Source: Callipepla californica brunnescens
Lineage: Eukaryota > Chordata > Aves > Galliformes > Odontophoridae
Assembly (NCBI GenBank): GCA_023055505.1
Contig: JALIRH010000001.1
Location: 7,504,467-7,568,466, forward strand
Length of the DNA: 64,000 nucleotides
Direction of reading: 5' to 3'
Every line of letters starts with the position of its first letter. The first letter of the stretch is position 1. Below are positions 1 through 13,225 of this stretch, in pieces. Below the pieces are notes generated by a model, which was not told the DNA's origin, made no database searches, and worked only from the letters and a program-made list of their open reading frames with translations. The translations under genes and the position numbers were made by a program.

Positions 1-163
1 AAGGTAAAGGAAAGGAAAGGAAAGGAAAGGAAAGGAAAGGAAAGGAAAGAAAAGAAAAGAAAAGAAAAGAAAAGAAAAGAAAAGAAAAGAAAAGAAAAGA
101 AAAGAAAAGAAAAGAAAAGAAAAGAAAAGAAAAGAAAAGAAAAGAAAAGAAAAGAAAAGAAGG
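1..163. repeat. (AAAGG)n then (AAAAG)n microsatellite
   Basis: This is a purine-only pentamer array on the + strand. About the first 50 bases are AAAGG units, and the rest are AAAAG units up to the AAGG before unique sequence starts. It is cut by the left window edge, so its full length is unknown. It may be an expanded A-rich tail of an older retroposed sequence, but nothing recognisable flanks it. Confidence 0.97.
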
Positions 164-3100
164 ATTTAAATGTAATTGTCTTTATTTAATTTTGTACCGT
201 GTTACAGAAATTTTTATGCCCAGGCTCCTCTCGCTGAGCCAGTGAGACTTCACTCCAGCCCACAATGCTTCTCCTGTAGTCAAAGTCCTCTACTGCCATC
301 TTAAGGCAAGCAGAATGCTCTGGATGTGCTGTGCTGGTGCTGTTAAGTGCCCACTACTTAAATAGACCAATTAACCTCACAGTGCAACCAACCAAATGCC
401 ACTTTGCTCCTTATGTCACTGCAGAATCTGTGCACAAATTACTATGGAGAACAGCACATTTAGTACTCTCAGTGTTACTGGGCTGCCTGGATAATCCTCA
501 AAATGACAAATCACTGTCTACGTGATTAATTTTCTTTCTGTCAAGTCTGGAAAGATGAGAGATTTTGGGGGACATCGTACAACATGTCAGAGAAATGCCA
601 GCTGTCTCCATAACATCTCAGCACTAACAACGAAGTAAGATTGATGATTCATACATAGTGCTGTTTTTCATAACTTTAACAAATCTGAATTCCTCAGCAG
701 ATAAAGTAATGGGATCTGTCAGTCAACACTAAAATTCTCAGAGCAGCAACAGATATTTAAATAATCAATACTGTAACACTTGAAGGTTGTTGCAATAAAC
801 TAAAGGAACTTAAATTTTGACACAATAAAAGATATATTCCTTTTTCTCGTTCCTCATGATGTCTGTACTAAAGATGTAATCACAGAGATAAACTCTTAAA
901 GAAATCATATATTTTTCTTTCACAGAAGAAAGCTATTTCAGGCAGCTATTATGATGTGATGTATGTATGCCAAATACCCCTGAACAATAAATAAGTCTCA
1001 AAGAGCTGATCAGCAGCATCCAATTAAATATGCTACCCCTGAAATATTTTTAAGGGCTGATGTGTCTCACAGTGTAGACTGAACACATGTTCTTTAAGAT
1101 TACTTTCTAGATGTGAGAAAGGTCTTCCAGGTCATGAAATAATAACAACAGTATATGTCATACATATCCTTATAAACTTACCAAGAGGCTATTCAATAGA
1201 AACTTCAACAAAAAATCAACGAGCACGATCAACAAATATATCTAAAAAGGACAGTATTGTACTGAAAAAAAGAAACTGTGATGTGTGTCTCAGAAGAGCA
1301 TTCTATGGCATGCTTCGTCCTCGTTTTGTGGAGTCAGTGCCAAATTTTCAGTAGGATCTTGATTCACATAGTGAATGGAACTGGAGGAGCCCTCTCAACA
1401 TTGCTTCTTGAAACTGTGACAAAGGGATCTAGATTTTTTAAATATCTTCTTATGCTTTTTATTTCCAGATTTAGCAGAAATCTTTTGATACTGTCGACTC
1501 ATCTAAAATTTAATCTATTTTCATTGAAATTTGCTTGCACAAATCACAAGGCTTTACTCAAAAAGTATATTTTCTGTATTCATTGAAGGTTTCCCAGGTC
1601 TTTAAAAAGCTCACATGATGCTGTCTTCCTCTTTCTTTCTTTTTGCATTTAGTCTCATTCTTTGCTAGAATGAATCTGAACAGGAATCTTTTTCAGAGTT
1701 AAGTTACTAAAAAGTTAATATAAACTGAAAACATTATTTTGACTTATCTACATTCTGAGTGCATTATTTCTCATTCTTGCACAGGTGAATTTTGACAATC
1801 TTCTGTATGGTAAGGTCCAGACGATCTGCAGACATTGCTATTGAGGAGAACTAGCACTATCAGATACTGTTTCTGTCCCCCCCTACATATTGCCTCAGAT
1901 TTCTGGAAATGAATAAAGAGGGCTGCCAAGGAGACATACATTTCCTACTGAGCTATACACTGAAGTAGTCACCTACCAAATAAAATAATCTGCGCCAACT
2001 CTCCTCAAGAGGGAACAGAAAAAAAATAATATTCCTTTTTTATGCAGAGTGATGAAAATGTATTGGAATTCAAAAAATATTTCCATATCAAGAGCTCCTA
2101 TATTGTTTCCTAATGTTCTGATTCAGGATGCTACCAATAGCAAAAGGTAGAGTAGATGTACTTTCAATCTGATCCTGGGAAGTGTCATTTATTTTAAGAC
2201 ACAAGGGCCATGAGGAATATCAGAAGCAATGAAATATTTGTAAACAGATAAACTGTAAGGATATATAGACACTAACTACAGTAAATAAATGCTTATTATT
2301 GGTGCTATTAAGCACTTCAGCTGGGATTCAGTTTGATGTTAAGATGCTTAAAGTGAAATGCCAGTTTGTACGTGATTACATATGAGCAAAGTCTCTAAAC
2401 TAACATTAGAGTCACTGGCATTCTAATAAAAGATCCAGTTTCGTTGTTTCTTTTTTTTCACATACTTCTTTCTTTATCATTTTGTGCTGGACTTTTTTTT
2501 AATTGCATCTTGTTTGATATGATTATTTTTCCTCTTATATCACTTCTTATTCTTCTTTTTTTTCCTGTCCACTGCATGATTGCTTCCTTCCTATATTATC
2601 AACAAAATGAAAGTTCTTTCATTATTTTATTTCAGCATGCCCTATTTTACCAGGTCCTTTGTTATGTAAGAAAACATGTGTAATGCAGCCAAGAATACAC
2701 AAAAAGTTGCTAACCCCTGCCTTTATAAAATTACAGACAAATTTTCCCTATTTCTAGGGAATAGTCTTCTTTAAATAGTCTTCGCTCTTCTTTTTACTTT
2801 CATTTCATTCTTACCAAAAAGTTATTTTTAAACATGTATAAAACAATGTATATAAAAAAAAAGACTATCTTCTTAATTATCTGCATAGTAAAACCATAGA
2901 CTCACAGAGCCATTCAAAGCTAACATTAAGTATTGCAAACAAGCAAAGTCCTTCTTTCTGCCTTCATACCAATAAAGAAATCTAGAAGTCAGTCAGAAAC
3001 TCAGGGAATACAGGAACATGAACTGAAACCACTGGAACTGGAAAAAAAAGAAAAGAAAAAATAGCAGGAAAATATGGAGTCAAGGTTGAAACCATTTGCT

Positions 3101-4005
3101 ATAGCAATACCTGACTGGAACTCAAAAGGTAGAGGCATCCTTTAAGCTCATTTTTTTTCCTCCTGAAATCTTCACAGCTACTGACCAGAACCAAATTCCT
3201 GAGCTGATAAGATCTGACAAGATCACAGTTTGTTGTGGAATAGCTTCAGGCTACATTTTTTTTGTTGTTATTATTGCTGTACTTGCAAAGTCTTGGAAAA
3301 TGAGATAACAGCAACAGGAAACAAATCCAGATCTTCAACATAATGCTGCAGACCTGTAGAACTGGCTTAAATTGCACAAATAAATTTTATTTGGTGCAGT
3401 ATTTAAAAGACAAATACAAATATGATGTGATACTCAAATGGAAGCTATGTATATCCTTCACTGGACTTAGTGATGAGGCATAATGATGCATCATTCTAGA
3501 AGGAAAAGCAAAAAAACTGATTTAAACCATGTAAGAATTTGATCATTTGCCCCTCATTATGAAATCTTTCTTTGACTGTCCTCAAGAATTATTTCATTAT
3601 GCATATAAAGAATTCACAACCTCTAATCAACTAGCAGCTGTTCCTCTGAAGAGAATGCATTATTTACACACAGTTATTGTAAAAAAAAAACAGCTTGTGC
3701 ATTACTGTCTTTTCATATGATTTTCTATCCGGAAGTGAATATTTCGATTAATTTCAACTGATTTCAGACATTTTTGTTAGATATGTAGTTTCTTTAGCTC
3801 TTTAGCTCAAGTACCAAAGAAGTTATATAGTGAATAGTTTCTTCTAGTTTTCAGTCTTTAGATTTCTTTACAAGTGAACAACCAACTCAAGATTTTTATG
3901 GTTTTGTTTTTGTGCATGTGTTTAGTTGTTGGGTTTTTTTGTTTATTAATTTTATTTTTCACCATAATGCTAGTCACTGGTATGTCTCATATAATCATTC
4001 TTTTT
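164..4005. other. Unique AT-rich non-coding stretch
   Basis: I see no gene here. The open frames are short (longest 102 codons at 1278-1586), low in complexity and without recognisable domains. There are A/T-rich runs (for example 3040-3062). A segment near 2889-2955 vaguely resembles the reverse complement of a CR1 3' end (CATAGACTCACAGAGCCATTCA) but is too decayed to call firmly. Confidence 0.7.
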
Positions 4006-4072
4006 TCATAGAATTTCAGAAATTGGGCTGGAAGACATTAATTACAGAATTACCTCCTGTACATCACTAGCT
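4006..4072 (-). repeat. CR1 LINE 3'-end relic
   Basis: The pattern CATAGAATTTCAGAA followed by GGGCTGGAAGA and TTAAT is the reverse complement of the terminal part of CR1 (family form CATAGAATCACAGAAT...GGTTGGAAGAGACCTT). It is short and diverged, so it is an old copy. It lies about 230 bp upstream of the LTR at 4306. Confidence 0.45.
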
Positions 4073-4305
4073 ATCAAAAATTATTCAGAAATATTTTACC
4101 AAATCCAATGACTCAAAGTAAACCAAAAATTTCAGAGTTAAACCAGAATGAGTCCCTATAAGAGGCCAGAATGACTTCTGGCTCAAAGCTTTGTTCAGCA
4201 GCACCCATCCAAGACGCAACCTGCTCAACAAGCTTCTGAAGTTAATGGTTAACTACCATGAACACAGTGGTCAGAGAAAAGACATGCTACTCCTCCTGAA
4301 GAAAA

Positions 4306-4735
4306 TGTGGGCACTTCAACAGCTATTGTTACCGCAATGAACAGGGCATGATGCCCCTGATAATTGGGGTAGGCTGGAGTGCCCCTAGCAACCAGCTGCT
4401 GATGGAGAAGATAAAAACCCAAAGAATTCCAAGCCCCTCTCCCAAGCTGCTGCTGTGCAGGTCAACAAGACATCACTGACCAACCTGCGACCTCCCTATG
4501 GACCAACAAGACATTCCTGGATCCCTGGTGGTGACTATCCCTGCCTTGTAAATTGTTTGCTGGAATTTCTCTCTTTACTATTGCTAACTTCCCCATCTTC
4601 CTGTCTTTCTTAGTAACTTAGAATTTGTAATAAATCACTGGTCAGCATTTGGCCTTGTTTGCTGCCTTAATCTTCCCTCTGTGTATATATATATATAATG
4701 TCTAATCATCACTTTCCAAAAATTGGATCGCAACA
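4306..4735 (+). repeat. LTR of an avian endogenous retrovirus (solo-type)
   Basis: The segment begins TGTGGGCAC and ends ATCGCAACA, giving TG...CA ends with a short TGT/ACA inverted match. Inside are a TATA-like AGATAAAAACCC near 4409, a polyadenylation signal AATAAA at 4629-4634, and a downstream T/TA-rich part with a TA run at 4682-4698. The purine run GAAGAAAA lies directly before the TG, as a polypurine tract would before a 3' LTR, so some internal sequence may survive upstream (about 4190-4305). The polyadenylation region is clearly similar to the minus-strand LTR at 36.1-36.7 kb. No coding frame is preserved and no target-site duplication is obvious. The family name is not certain. Confidence 0.6.
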
Positions 4736-5423
4736 GTTCCAGAGATGGGGGAAAAAAAAAAAGCAACAGCATCACCAAAATTTAAGACCAAAAGTAGTCT
4801 CTGGAGGCCATCATGTCTGGCATTCTGCTTAACACAGGCCTAGCTTCAAATGTACAGACAAATTAGGGAATTATGTATGAATGAAGATTCCTGAGCTTTC
4901 CTTTTCTCATGCTTAAAGAGTCTCGTGTAGATTTTTTTCCTCATATACAGATGGAATTTCCCTGTTGCAGAGTGTGACCATTGTCTTTTCTTGTTTTGTT
5001 ATTTACCATCAGGAAAGCTCTCTCTCTCTCTACTTTTCTCTCTTTCCAACTTTAGATATGTGAATATTATTAGACCCCTGAGCCATTTCCTCTTGAGCTG
5101 AACAAACCATATTCTGTCAGTTTCTTCATTTGTGCCTTCTGTTCCATTACTCGGACATATTAGCACCTCACTGAAAATCATCTACTATATTTTGCTGATA
5201 TATACCAGGAGGTACAAAACTGGAATATTCCTCATGGGGAGGTATAGAGGCAAGTAATCACTTTCCCCCAATCTGCTGGAAATTCTTTTAATGATGTAGC
5301 CCAGCAAATACCATCTCCAAATGGTCTTCATGAAGATAACATTTATGAGTCAAAACAGACAGGAAAATGTCTCTGTTTTTCATTGTGCTGCACCAAGAAA
5401 GATCAAGACAGCCTCAGTCTACA

Positions 5424-5488
<65 letters not shown>

Positions 5489-8400
5489 CTTTTTCTGTTC
5501 CTTTTTCTTCTTGGAATGAATGTACTTTACAGTGAAAAAGGCACATGTCATGCTCATGTGCACATGTAATTGCTAATGGAACTGCTTTCTCTACACATTT
5601 ATTGAAGAATAAACAGCTCTAGCAACCTTTAAAATATAACAGCACTGGCCAGTTAAATCTTCCATTTGTTTATAAATTCCCTTAAACGGAGAAATTGTTT
5701 TACAGCTGTCTTTATAACAACTTCCCTCTTATCAGAAATTATTCTTATTTTTATCCTTTGTCCTTGATATTTTGTGTTTTCTTGACTTCTATATCAAAGA
5801 ACTGAAAGATACTTCAAGCCAAAAGACAGCATATCTTTTTTTAACAATACAGTTTGTGTTTCTGATCAGATAAAAATGAGTGCTCTTTTTTATCTGTAAG
5901 AGTTAAACAAATGTGTAATTCTGAAATAGGTTTCTGTCTGGAGGTCAGAATCAGAATATAATAGGTCCCTTGCTGATACATCAGACACTTCATTTTCTCA
6001 GTCCTACTTAGATAGAGTCTGGTGTGTACTTTCCCACCCTTCAGATCACTCATAGTCAAAAGAACAGAGGTGTACTGAAGGAAAGAGTATTACTGAGTAT
6101 CGCTACTACACAGATCTCAAGGTATTGAATGCAATCAGTCCCCTGGAAGTGATTGCAGGTAGCAGAACTGACAACAATTCTGAGTCTACTTTGTGCTACT
6201 CCCCAGGATCCTAACGGATTGCTCACCATAACCTTTACAGATTTCTGCTGAGTTCAAGAACTGTCCATTAACTTGTAATTTCAGAATGTATCCATCTTAT
6301 ATCATTTTACAAGTTTGCATTATTCAGAAACAGAAATGCTTGTGAGAGCCTCTATCTATTAATGATGCTGTTAGCTCTCTAACAACTGTTTTACATATTC
6401 TTTCTTGTTTTGTTAATAAAAATTCTTAGTTTCTTAACATATGACTCTACATAAGTAATATAGATCTAGGAAATATTTCCAGATTCTTTATGGACAAGTA
6501 ACTCTTAGGTGAACTGTTGCTGAAAAACTCTTACCTTTGGCTCATTTTCAATGTCAGTGTCACATCCTCTTAACCAATTTGTTTATGATCTGATGGATTT
6601 AATACCACATCAAATCAATATTGAGCTTCTTGCAGCTAGTACCCTGCTAAATCAGTTGAAAATTTCTACAAGAATATGAAGTTGCTGAGACTAATGGCTG
6701 TTAATGGCAGAAAACATTACCCTTATGTAATCAAGAGCATGGACTACAACACACAGTGCATCTGTATGGGAAATATATGACAATAAGGTGTATCAAATCC
6801 TGCACATCTGGGGGCTAATAAAAAAATCATCAGTTTCAACAGGGCCACAATTACATGTAATAATCTGCATGATACTTAGTCAAATAAAATATCTGGGCTA
6901 CTACACAACCATGTGTAATCAGAAACACGTGATTACTACAATACCCTGTTCCTGATGGCGTCTTCTGACATTTTTAATAGACTAAATTCTAAATGTCTAA
7001 TTGAAGGATCAGTCATCAATGGAGATGCATGGACAGTACCTTGCTGTACGGTCTGGATTAAGTGAAAAACAGAAGAAGAAAGGGAGAGAAAAAAAAAAAA
7101 ATAAGAAGGGAAAAAAGATAACTTAGTTTTGTTTCCTTCCTTCGTTTCAGAACCTATCCAGGTGTTCCATATAATCTCTCCCCCTCTCATCCAGATTCTT
7201 CTTCAATAACTTAATAAACTTCATATTACTTTTCTACACTGAATATTCAAACTGAAGAATTTATCTGTGTACAGCAGTTGAATAGACAGTATTAAAAAAT
7301 ATTTAAAAAAAAGGGAATTGTTAAGTTCGAAATGAAACTTGTGAATGAAAGAACAGATTCAATTTCAAGATATAAGGACAAAGAGAGAGATATTCAGGTT
7401 AAGAATGCATAAAATAACATGTGAAACATTACTGCTTATATATAAGAAGCTCTGCATGGTAATTGATACTTGATTTATAACACTTGCTTATATTTTGGTC
7501 ACAGATGAAGTGAACAAAAAGTTTAACGAGTTATTTATAGCATTCATAGGAAAATAAAAAACATGGATTTCTTAGGGAGAGATTTACATCCAAGAGTCTC
7601 TGGGGAAAAAATAAAAAAGAAAAAGAGAGGTATGTGTCATAATTATATCTAAATGTGACATTAGTAGAATGACATTTGATATTTAAATAATATTATAAAA
7701 CTTCTAAAATAAAATAAAATGACACCAAAATTCTAGTCATATCTTTATCTCTGGCCAGACAAAATAAAATTTGGGAGTTGTTTCTATTTTCTTAGTGTCT
7801 TTAAATTATTCACAGCCAGAAGAAAGAATTATTGGAATCTGTGGATGGCATCACAACACATCAGTTCAGGTCTCAATAGGTGTCAAAAAAGGTAAATAAG
7901 ATGTTAGGAACTATTAAATAAAAACAGCAAGCAGAGAGTAGAACACCAAATGCCAATAGGCCCACGCTTAAATCCATGCTAAACTGACATCTTGACTGTT
8001 ACATGCAGTTCAGGTTCCCTTTTTTTTTCTCCCATATCTGTGTAAATAGGCAGCAAAGAAAAGCAAGAAGCTGTCTACAATTAAGCTTGAAAAGCAGTTC
8101 CTGATAAAGAACACAAAAGTTCATGAGCTTAAAAAGAGACCTGATAAATTCATAAAAAACTTGTTGATCATAATTATTAAAAGCAGGCTCAGATTGTCAG
8201 AATTTGAGAGGATATACTGGAGCAAATGCTAGAGTTTCCCCATTTCCCAATAATTACCCTGTTGTCAGGGATGGTCTTCTGACCAGGACAGTAATTTTGG
8301 ATATGTATGACATTTCTTGTAATCCTAAAGAAAGATGGTAGGAAAAGATAAACAAAAGTTTCAAGGAAGTAGTATTTTATTTTGAACATTCAGAGGCTAC

Positions 8401-10339
8401 GTTTTCTTGATTGACATGATTAGGAATCCAGATGCAGAAAACCACTGGTGTATAGAAACAAGAAAATCAACAACAACAAGGGAGTATTACAACGTATTCT
8501 GTTAAACAATGTAGTTATAGAATTATAGGAGGTTATCCTTGTTTCATACATGGGAGGAAATATCTGTGTTAGGGTCTTTCCCTTGCATGAGAATAAGTTC
8601 TGCTTGGAACTGAATGCACTTACTTAAAATCCAGTGAGGAGCTGTTCCCAGTGGAAAAGCTGTGAATTTGAGATGTTTTGCTTCCTGTATCTCCATAGCA
8701 ATTTATTACTGCTTTGGAGTGAAGGTATTAATGTAGAAACATTCCTGGCTCGCTTTCAGGATTTATTTCCACTAGTTGTGGAATGCTAAAGCCAGCCTTC
8801 ACTCCAGTTTTAATATGTCACACTCTCATCTCAGAGATGACAGAAATATAATAATATTGGTAGTTCATTTCAGCCTAGATAACTTGTATCTATTGGAAAA
8901 GTAGCATATATCAGTAACACAGACTGGGATGGAAGTGAAGCAGTCAGTCGATTCTTCACAGTTAGTGACTGAATGAATTTCAGGATGTGTGGGCTCACTT
9001 ATGAAAGATGAAAAGCCTTGGAAATTATACAAAAAATACTCTTGTTTAGGAAAAACAGAAAATACATGCAAGAGGCTGTTTTATTTTGGTTTAAAACAAA
9101 GCAATAAATGGTATTTTGGTTAAGTCACATAACTAATAATGCTATATTACAACGTGTTGAAAGAATGCAGAAGAGGTTGGTGCGTTTTTACCACATTTGC
9201 CTGCAATGACCACAAGTAACATGTGGACGTGGACATCTTTGTGTTGAACCATAACCAGTTTACTTAGAAAAATAAAGGGAAAATATCAACAAACTAAAAT
9301 AAAAGTAACAAAGTAAAACAGAAAGACAGACACAGTTGCAAGAGCTTAAAGGAATGCTTTGACTCCATTCTTACTGCTACCCATTTGAGAAACTGACAGT
9401 GGACTCGTATCTCACAAAGGTGGACCATGTTGTCTTCTATTGAAATTGAGCAGCAGGAGGATCTGAGCAATTCCAACTGAAATTAACAGCAGTTGACTTC
9501 AAGGTCTTGTTTTCCCACAGTCTGCATATCAAGACCAGCTTTGCAGATAAGGTGGAGAGAATACAGGTAATCATTCTAACTTCTAACATTAAGAAAAATC
9601 ATTAGAGACTGTTACCTAAACACTATTCTTTTAGGTTCAAAAAAATCATGAAGATCTTCTATCACAAGAATAGTGACTACTTTGTAATGAGTCTTGCTAA
9701 TTTGCTCATATCTCTTCATCTTGTTTAAGTTTTACAGTCAAACAGAAAGGAAGAGACAATATTCAGTCCATGGGGAGTCCTTGATCTGTAAGGCGCTTGT
9801 TTGACCTGCCTCACTGATCCTTGGTACTGAAAACAATACTCAACTTGGAGCCACAGATCTCAGTAGACCGTTTACATACTGAAATATTATGTTCTTACCA
9901 ACAATCAGAGATTAAGACTCTGTGAGTTTACTTTGATTCAATAAGGGAGGGTAATGAGTTTAATTTCGTTTAATAATTAGTCAGCAGCAAGGGAGCTTTA
10001 ATCCCCTTATGATGAAGGCATGGGACAATTGGATGTTACTATTTCTATGTGTTTTTAACCTTACGTAAATGAGTTAATTTATCTGAAAACAAAAAATATG
10101 ATGAAGACTTTTTGCATCTAGTTGACTTTGGACATATGTGACTTCTTCCTCTTTTCTTCTGATTAGTTAATGCAGCTTCCAATTCTGCTCCGCGAGACTT
10201 ATAAATATCACCTTTTTGGGGTATTGAATCGCCATCTGAATGCTGTGGACTTTTGAAAAGCCTATAGCTGCAGAGTTTTTTGCAGGTTTTAGTGCATACA
10301 GACCTTTGCAGGTGTTCCAAAATCCAACAAGTGCAGTTA
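4736..10339. other. Mostly unique AT-rich non-coding stretch
   Basis: Apart from the TAGA array at 5425-5486 and A-rich runs (for example around 7088-7115), I see no repeat or gene that I can name. The open frames here are 60-91 codons and read as random AT-rich translation. An exon-like 46-bp segment at 9521-9566 is discussed under findings. Confidence 0.65.
5425..5486. repeat. (TAGA)n tetranucleotide microsatellite
   Basis: About 15.5 perfect, uninterrupted TAGA/GATA units. A pure tetramer array of this length is likely to be polymorphic between individuals. Confidence 0.98.
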
Positions 10340-10386
10340 GATTCTTAATGCAATTAAGAATCTTAATGCAATTAAGAATCTTACAT
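10340..10386. repeat. Tandem 18-bp repeat forming a perfect hairpin
   Basis: The unit AATCTTAATGCAATTAAG is present a little over two times in tandem. Each unit junction makes the 10-bp perfect arms GATTCTTAAT / ATTAAGAATC with a 3-base loop. The array is therefore both a direct and an inverted repeat and could extrude a small cruciform. No function is implied. Confidence 0.85.
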
Positions 10387-10525
10387 TCCTATTTATTTCA
10401 AAGGTATTAACACTTTATATTGCTATATTGCTTTAGAAGGGGACAATGCTTACTGCTAATTAGAAGTAGCATAGCATCACTAAGTTGACAGAATTCAGAG
10501 AGGAACATAAATACATGAAATAAGA

Positions 10526-10590
10526 GAGAATCAAAGAAATATAGGGGTTGAAGGGAACTTGGGATATCATCTAGTGCAACTCCAAGGAAC
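10526..10590 (-). repeat. CR1 LINE 3'-end relic
   Basis: Reading + strand, GAGAATCAAAGAAATATAGG then GGTTGAAGGGAACTTGGGATATCATCTAGT is the reverse complement of the CR1 terminal region (GATGATCTNNAAGGTCCCTTCCAACC...). Only the last 60-70 bp are recognisable. Confidence 0.7.
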
Positions 10591-11694
10591 AATAGAGCAA
10601 CTCTGGTGTAATTCCATAAAGCAACATGACTTCTATGAAGTATATGCTCCACAGACTCTCTAGTGATTATTCCCCTAGCTAAGAAAAGAATAAATTCACC
10701 TGGATTCCTGGTGAATACTTTACTTTATCTTCAATATTCATTTTACCTCTTTTCTCTATTCTAGCTGTGAAGGACACTAGACCCAGTTTTTCCATACAGC
10801 AAAAGAATTCTGACTTGTAGACTATCATGCAGAGGGGAGAACACTGCTTTCATTTTTTTTTCCCATCTGTGTTTTACTAAAATCTGTTGCAATTACTTTG
10901 TTCCATAAAGACCAAGCCATCTGGTAGGTATGATCAGATATACAGGGCCACTCAGGGGAATTAGATGAAGGAATGCATAGTTTGTGAATCTTGATAGGAC
11001 TTATACATAATACAGCTCTGAAGCTTCTGAGCTTTGATGAGATGAGACAAGTTTCGGTACTACTCAGATTTAGAAACTGAAGCAACTATGGAATGTAAAT
11101 AATGCAGATTTTTTGTGTAGTTATGAACTTTAGATACTTCTGAATGTTCAGTCCCCAGGGTACTTACAGACTTCAATAGGTAACAACAGAGAACCCAGGC
11201 TTTAACTCATGAGAGTTACGTGAACAGTGAACTTTGAATAAGAATATAATACAGAAAAATAACAAGATGAGAAAAAGGTTTAATTAAGATAACTATAAAA
11301 TGATTTATTTTCTATTTCGTTGGATCAATGGTATATGACAAATATTGGGAACAAGTAATGAAGATAACCACATATGCTGTTTCAGACACTGATATAAGTG
11401 GTGCTATTCAGAATTATAAGGGTGGTTTCAAAGACTATTGCAGTGCATATCATAAAATGTACCTTGTGCAGTACATGTAATTAGAGCTAAAGTTTCTTAC
11501 TGGCCTTTTGTAAAGAAGTAATTTCCATGACTTGGATAAAAACAGAATACAGGAAATACTATTTTATCATCCTTGCATCCCAGGGTATTTCAGATTTTGC
11601 AAAACTGAACACTATTTTTTCTCTTTTGCTGATTTTTTTTCTTGACAACGATATTTAAATTATTTTAAATACTCTCAAATTCATATATACAGGT

Positions 11695-11713
11695 TTTGTT
11701 GTTGTTGTTGTTA
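11695..11713. repeat. (TTG)n short microsatellite
   Basis: Five to six TTG/GTT units, ending in TTATTT. It directly precedes the minus-strand CR1 end at 11733. Confidence 0.85.
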
Positions 11714-11732
11714 TTTTCTTTCTGTTGAAATT

Positions 11733-11852
11733 AGATCATGGAATCATATAATGGGTTGGGAAGGATGCAACCTTAAAGATCATCTAGTTGCAACTCCCTT
11801 TCCGTAGGGAGGTTTTCCATCCACCAGATCAAGTTGCCCAGGGCCAAATAAG
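11733..11852 (-). repeat. CR1 LINE 3' fragment
   Basis: The + strand reads TCATGGAATCATATAATGGG, then GGATGCAACCTTAAAGATCATCTAGTTGCAACTCCC and CCACCAGATCAAGTTGCCCAGGGCC. This is the standard order of the reverse-complemented CR1 3' untranslated end. About 120 bp remain; it is 5'-truncated, as most CR1 copies are. Confidence 0.85.
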
Positions 11853-12529
11853 GTTAAAGTTTTATAGTTAGATGTATACATGGTACTGCAGCACTGCAGT
11901 TACATGGATGTACCTTGACAAAAATGTTAAACATAGATTTCCCAAATAAATGAATGTTCACATGTATTAAAAAGTATCTGCAAGCCATAAGAAATAGGAT
12001 TTGCCATTATGTTTGCTGTACATTTTGATGATACCCTTCACAGGAAAAATAAGGGACGGTATGCCTGAAATTGAGGCCCAAATATTTTAATGCTGTTGCA
12101 TAGTTCTACAGAATCTAAAAGCAGTTTCACAACTGTGTTTTCAAGAAAAAGAAAAAGAGATATTTTTCTGACTTTTTTAACCCTTTTGCTCTCAAAATCT
12201 TCATGCAGGGGAAAGAGAACACACCATGTATGTGGAAATCATAATCCACTGCTCATCTAATAGATGGCCAAACTAATAATGAAAAGTTACAGAGACACAA
12301 GTGAAACTATTACACAAGTGAAAAAATAACTTTGCAACATTTACTCCTTTTATTTGGCATTGTGTTTATCTTTCCAATGTCCCATTGTATATTAATGCCA
12401 AAAATTCAGTTTTCTAACCTAAGAAGTGTTCAGAGAAATATGTACACCCCAAAGTTTTTACCGTAAGAAATATGATAGTGGTGATTTCTTCATGCTGTTC
12501 AGTGGCAGGAAGATGATACTTTCTTCCTG

Positions 12530-13225
12530 AACAGTCTTGGATCCAGTATGGTTTATTCTGTATTCTTTCTTTGCTGTTCCCAGCAGGGTGAGCATGGCCC
12601 CACAGCCTCCCCCAAGCTCAGCCTCCAGAGTCTCCTGCTTGCTGAGTAGCAATTCCCTGGCTTTGCCAGACTCTTCCCAGGAGGCAGAGGAAGAGCTCAG
12701 CTCAGGCAGGCAGGCAGCAGCACAGCAGCAATTGGTCCTGAAGATAGCTTGGCTCAGCTGTGGCCTAAGAGATCCCAGCCAGCCTGAGGCTTGTGATCAC
12801 AGCTCAGGGCACAATCCCTGGTTCTTTCAGAAAATGGTAGAAACTATATTTTTATAATGGAAATACAATACTAAAATAAATGTGTATTTTCCAGCCTTTT
12901 CTCATTTTCTAGGTATCTGTTTCTCTGAGGTCCTCTCTGCTCCCTGTAGGTCCCCAGCCCATGAAGTTAAGTCCCAGTCTCTGTACGAAACAAAGGTATT
13001 TAGAGCATGTGCTCTTGGCCTGTACCAGCCTGCCTTGTATCTGTATTTAAAATCACTTCCTTCATGTACTGCAAGTGCACCCCAGTTATGTCTCAGCAAT
13101 TTCTCAGATAAGATCTTTGTGTGGACAGGGATGCAGAGTCAGTCAGACAGAAAGAGATCGTGTAAAAAGAAACCTGGCTCATTTATTGTGTTGACTAGTA
13201 AATTCATCTGCCTGATGTAAAGAAG
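12530..13225 (+). other. GC-richer pocket with open frames, origin unknown
   Basis: GC content rises clearly over the flanks, with CAG/GGC-rich stretches near 12700-12730. A + strand open frame starts at 12537; an internal ATG at 12594 follows a good splice-acceptor-like pyrimidine tract ending CAGCAG at 12586. From that ATG the frame gives 87 residues rich in Ser, Gln and Ala up to 12857, and a second + frame of 112 codons covers 12882-13220. I recognise no domain in either. Reduced stop density is expected from composition alone, so coding is unproven. Alternatives are an old LTR or other repeat, or a non-coding exon. Confidence 0.3.

Noticed and set aside
2889..2955. Possible CR1 3' relic, minus strand
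   Set aside because: Only scattered words match (CATAGACTCACAGAGCCATTCA); the similarity is too weak to separate from chance.
8515..8570. TAGAATTATAGGAGGTTATCCTTG resembling a CR1 terminus
   Set aside because: The match does not continue into the GGTCCCTTCC-type core.
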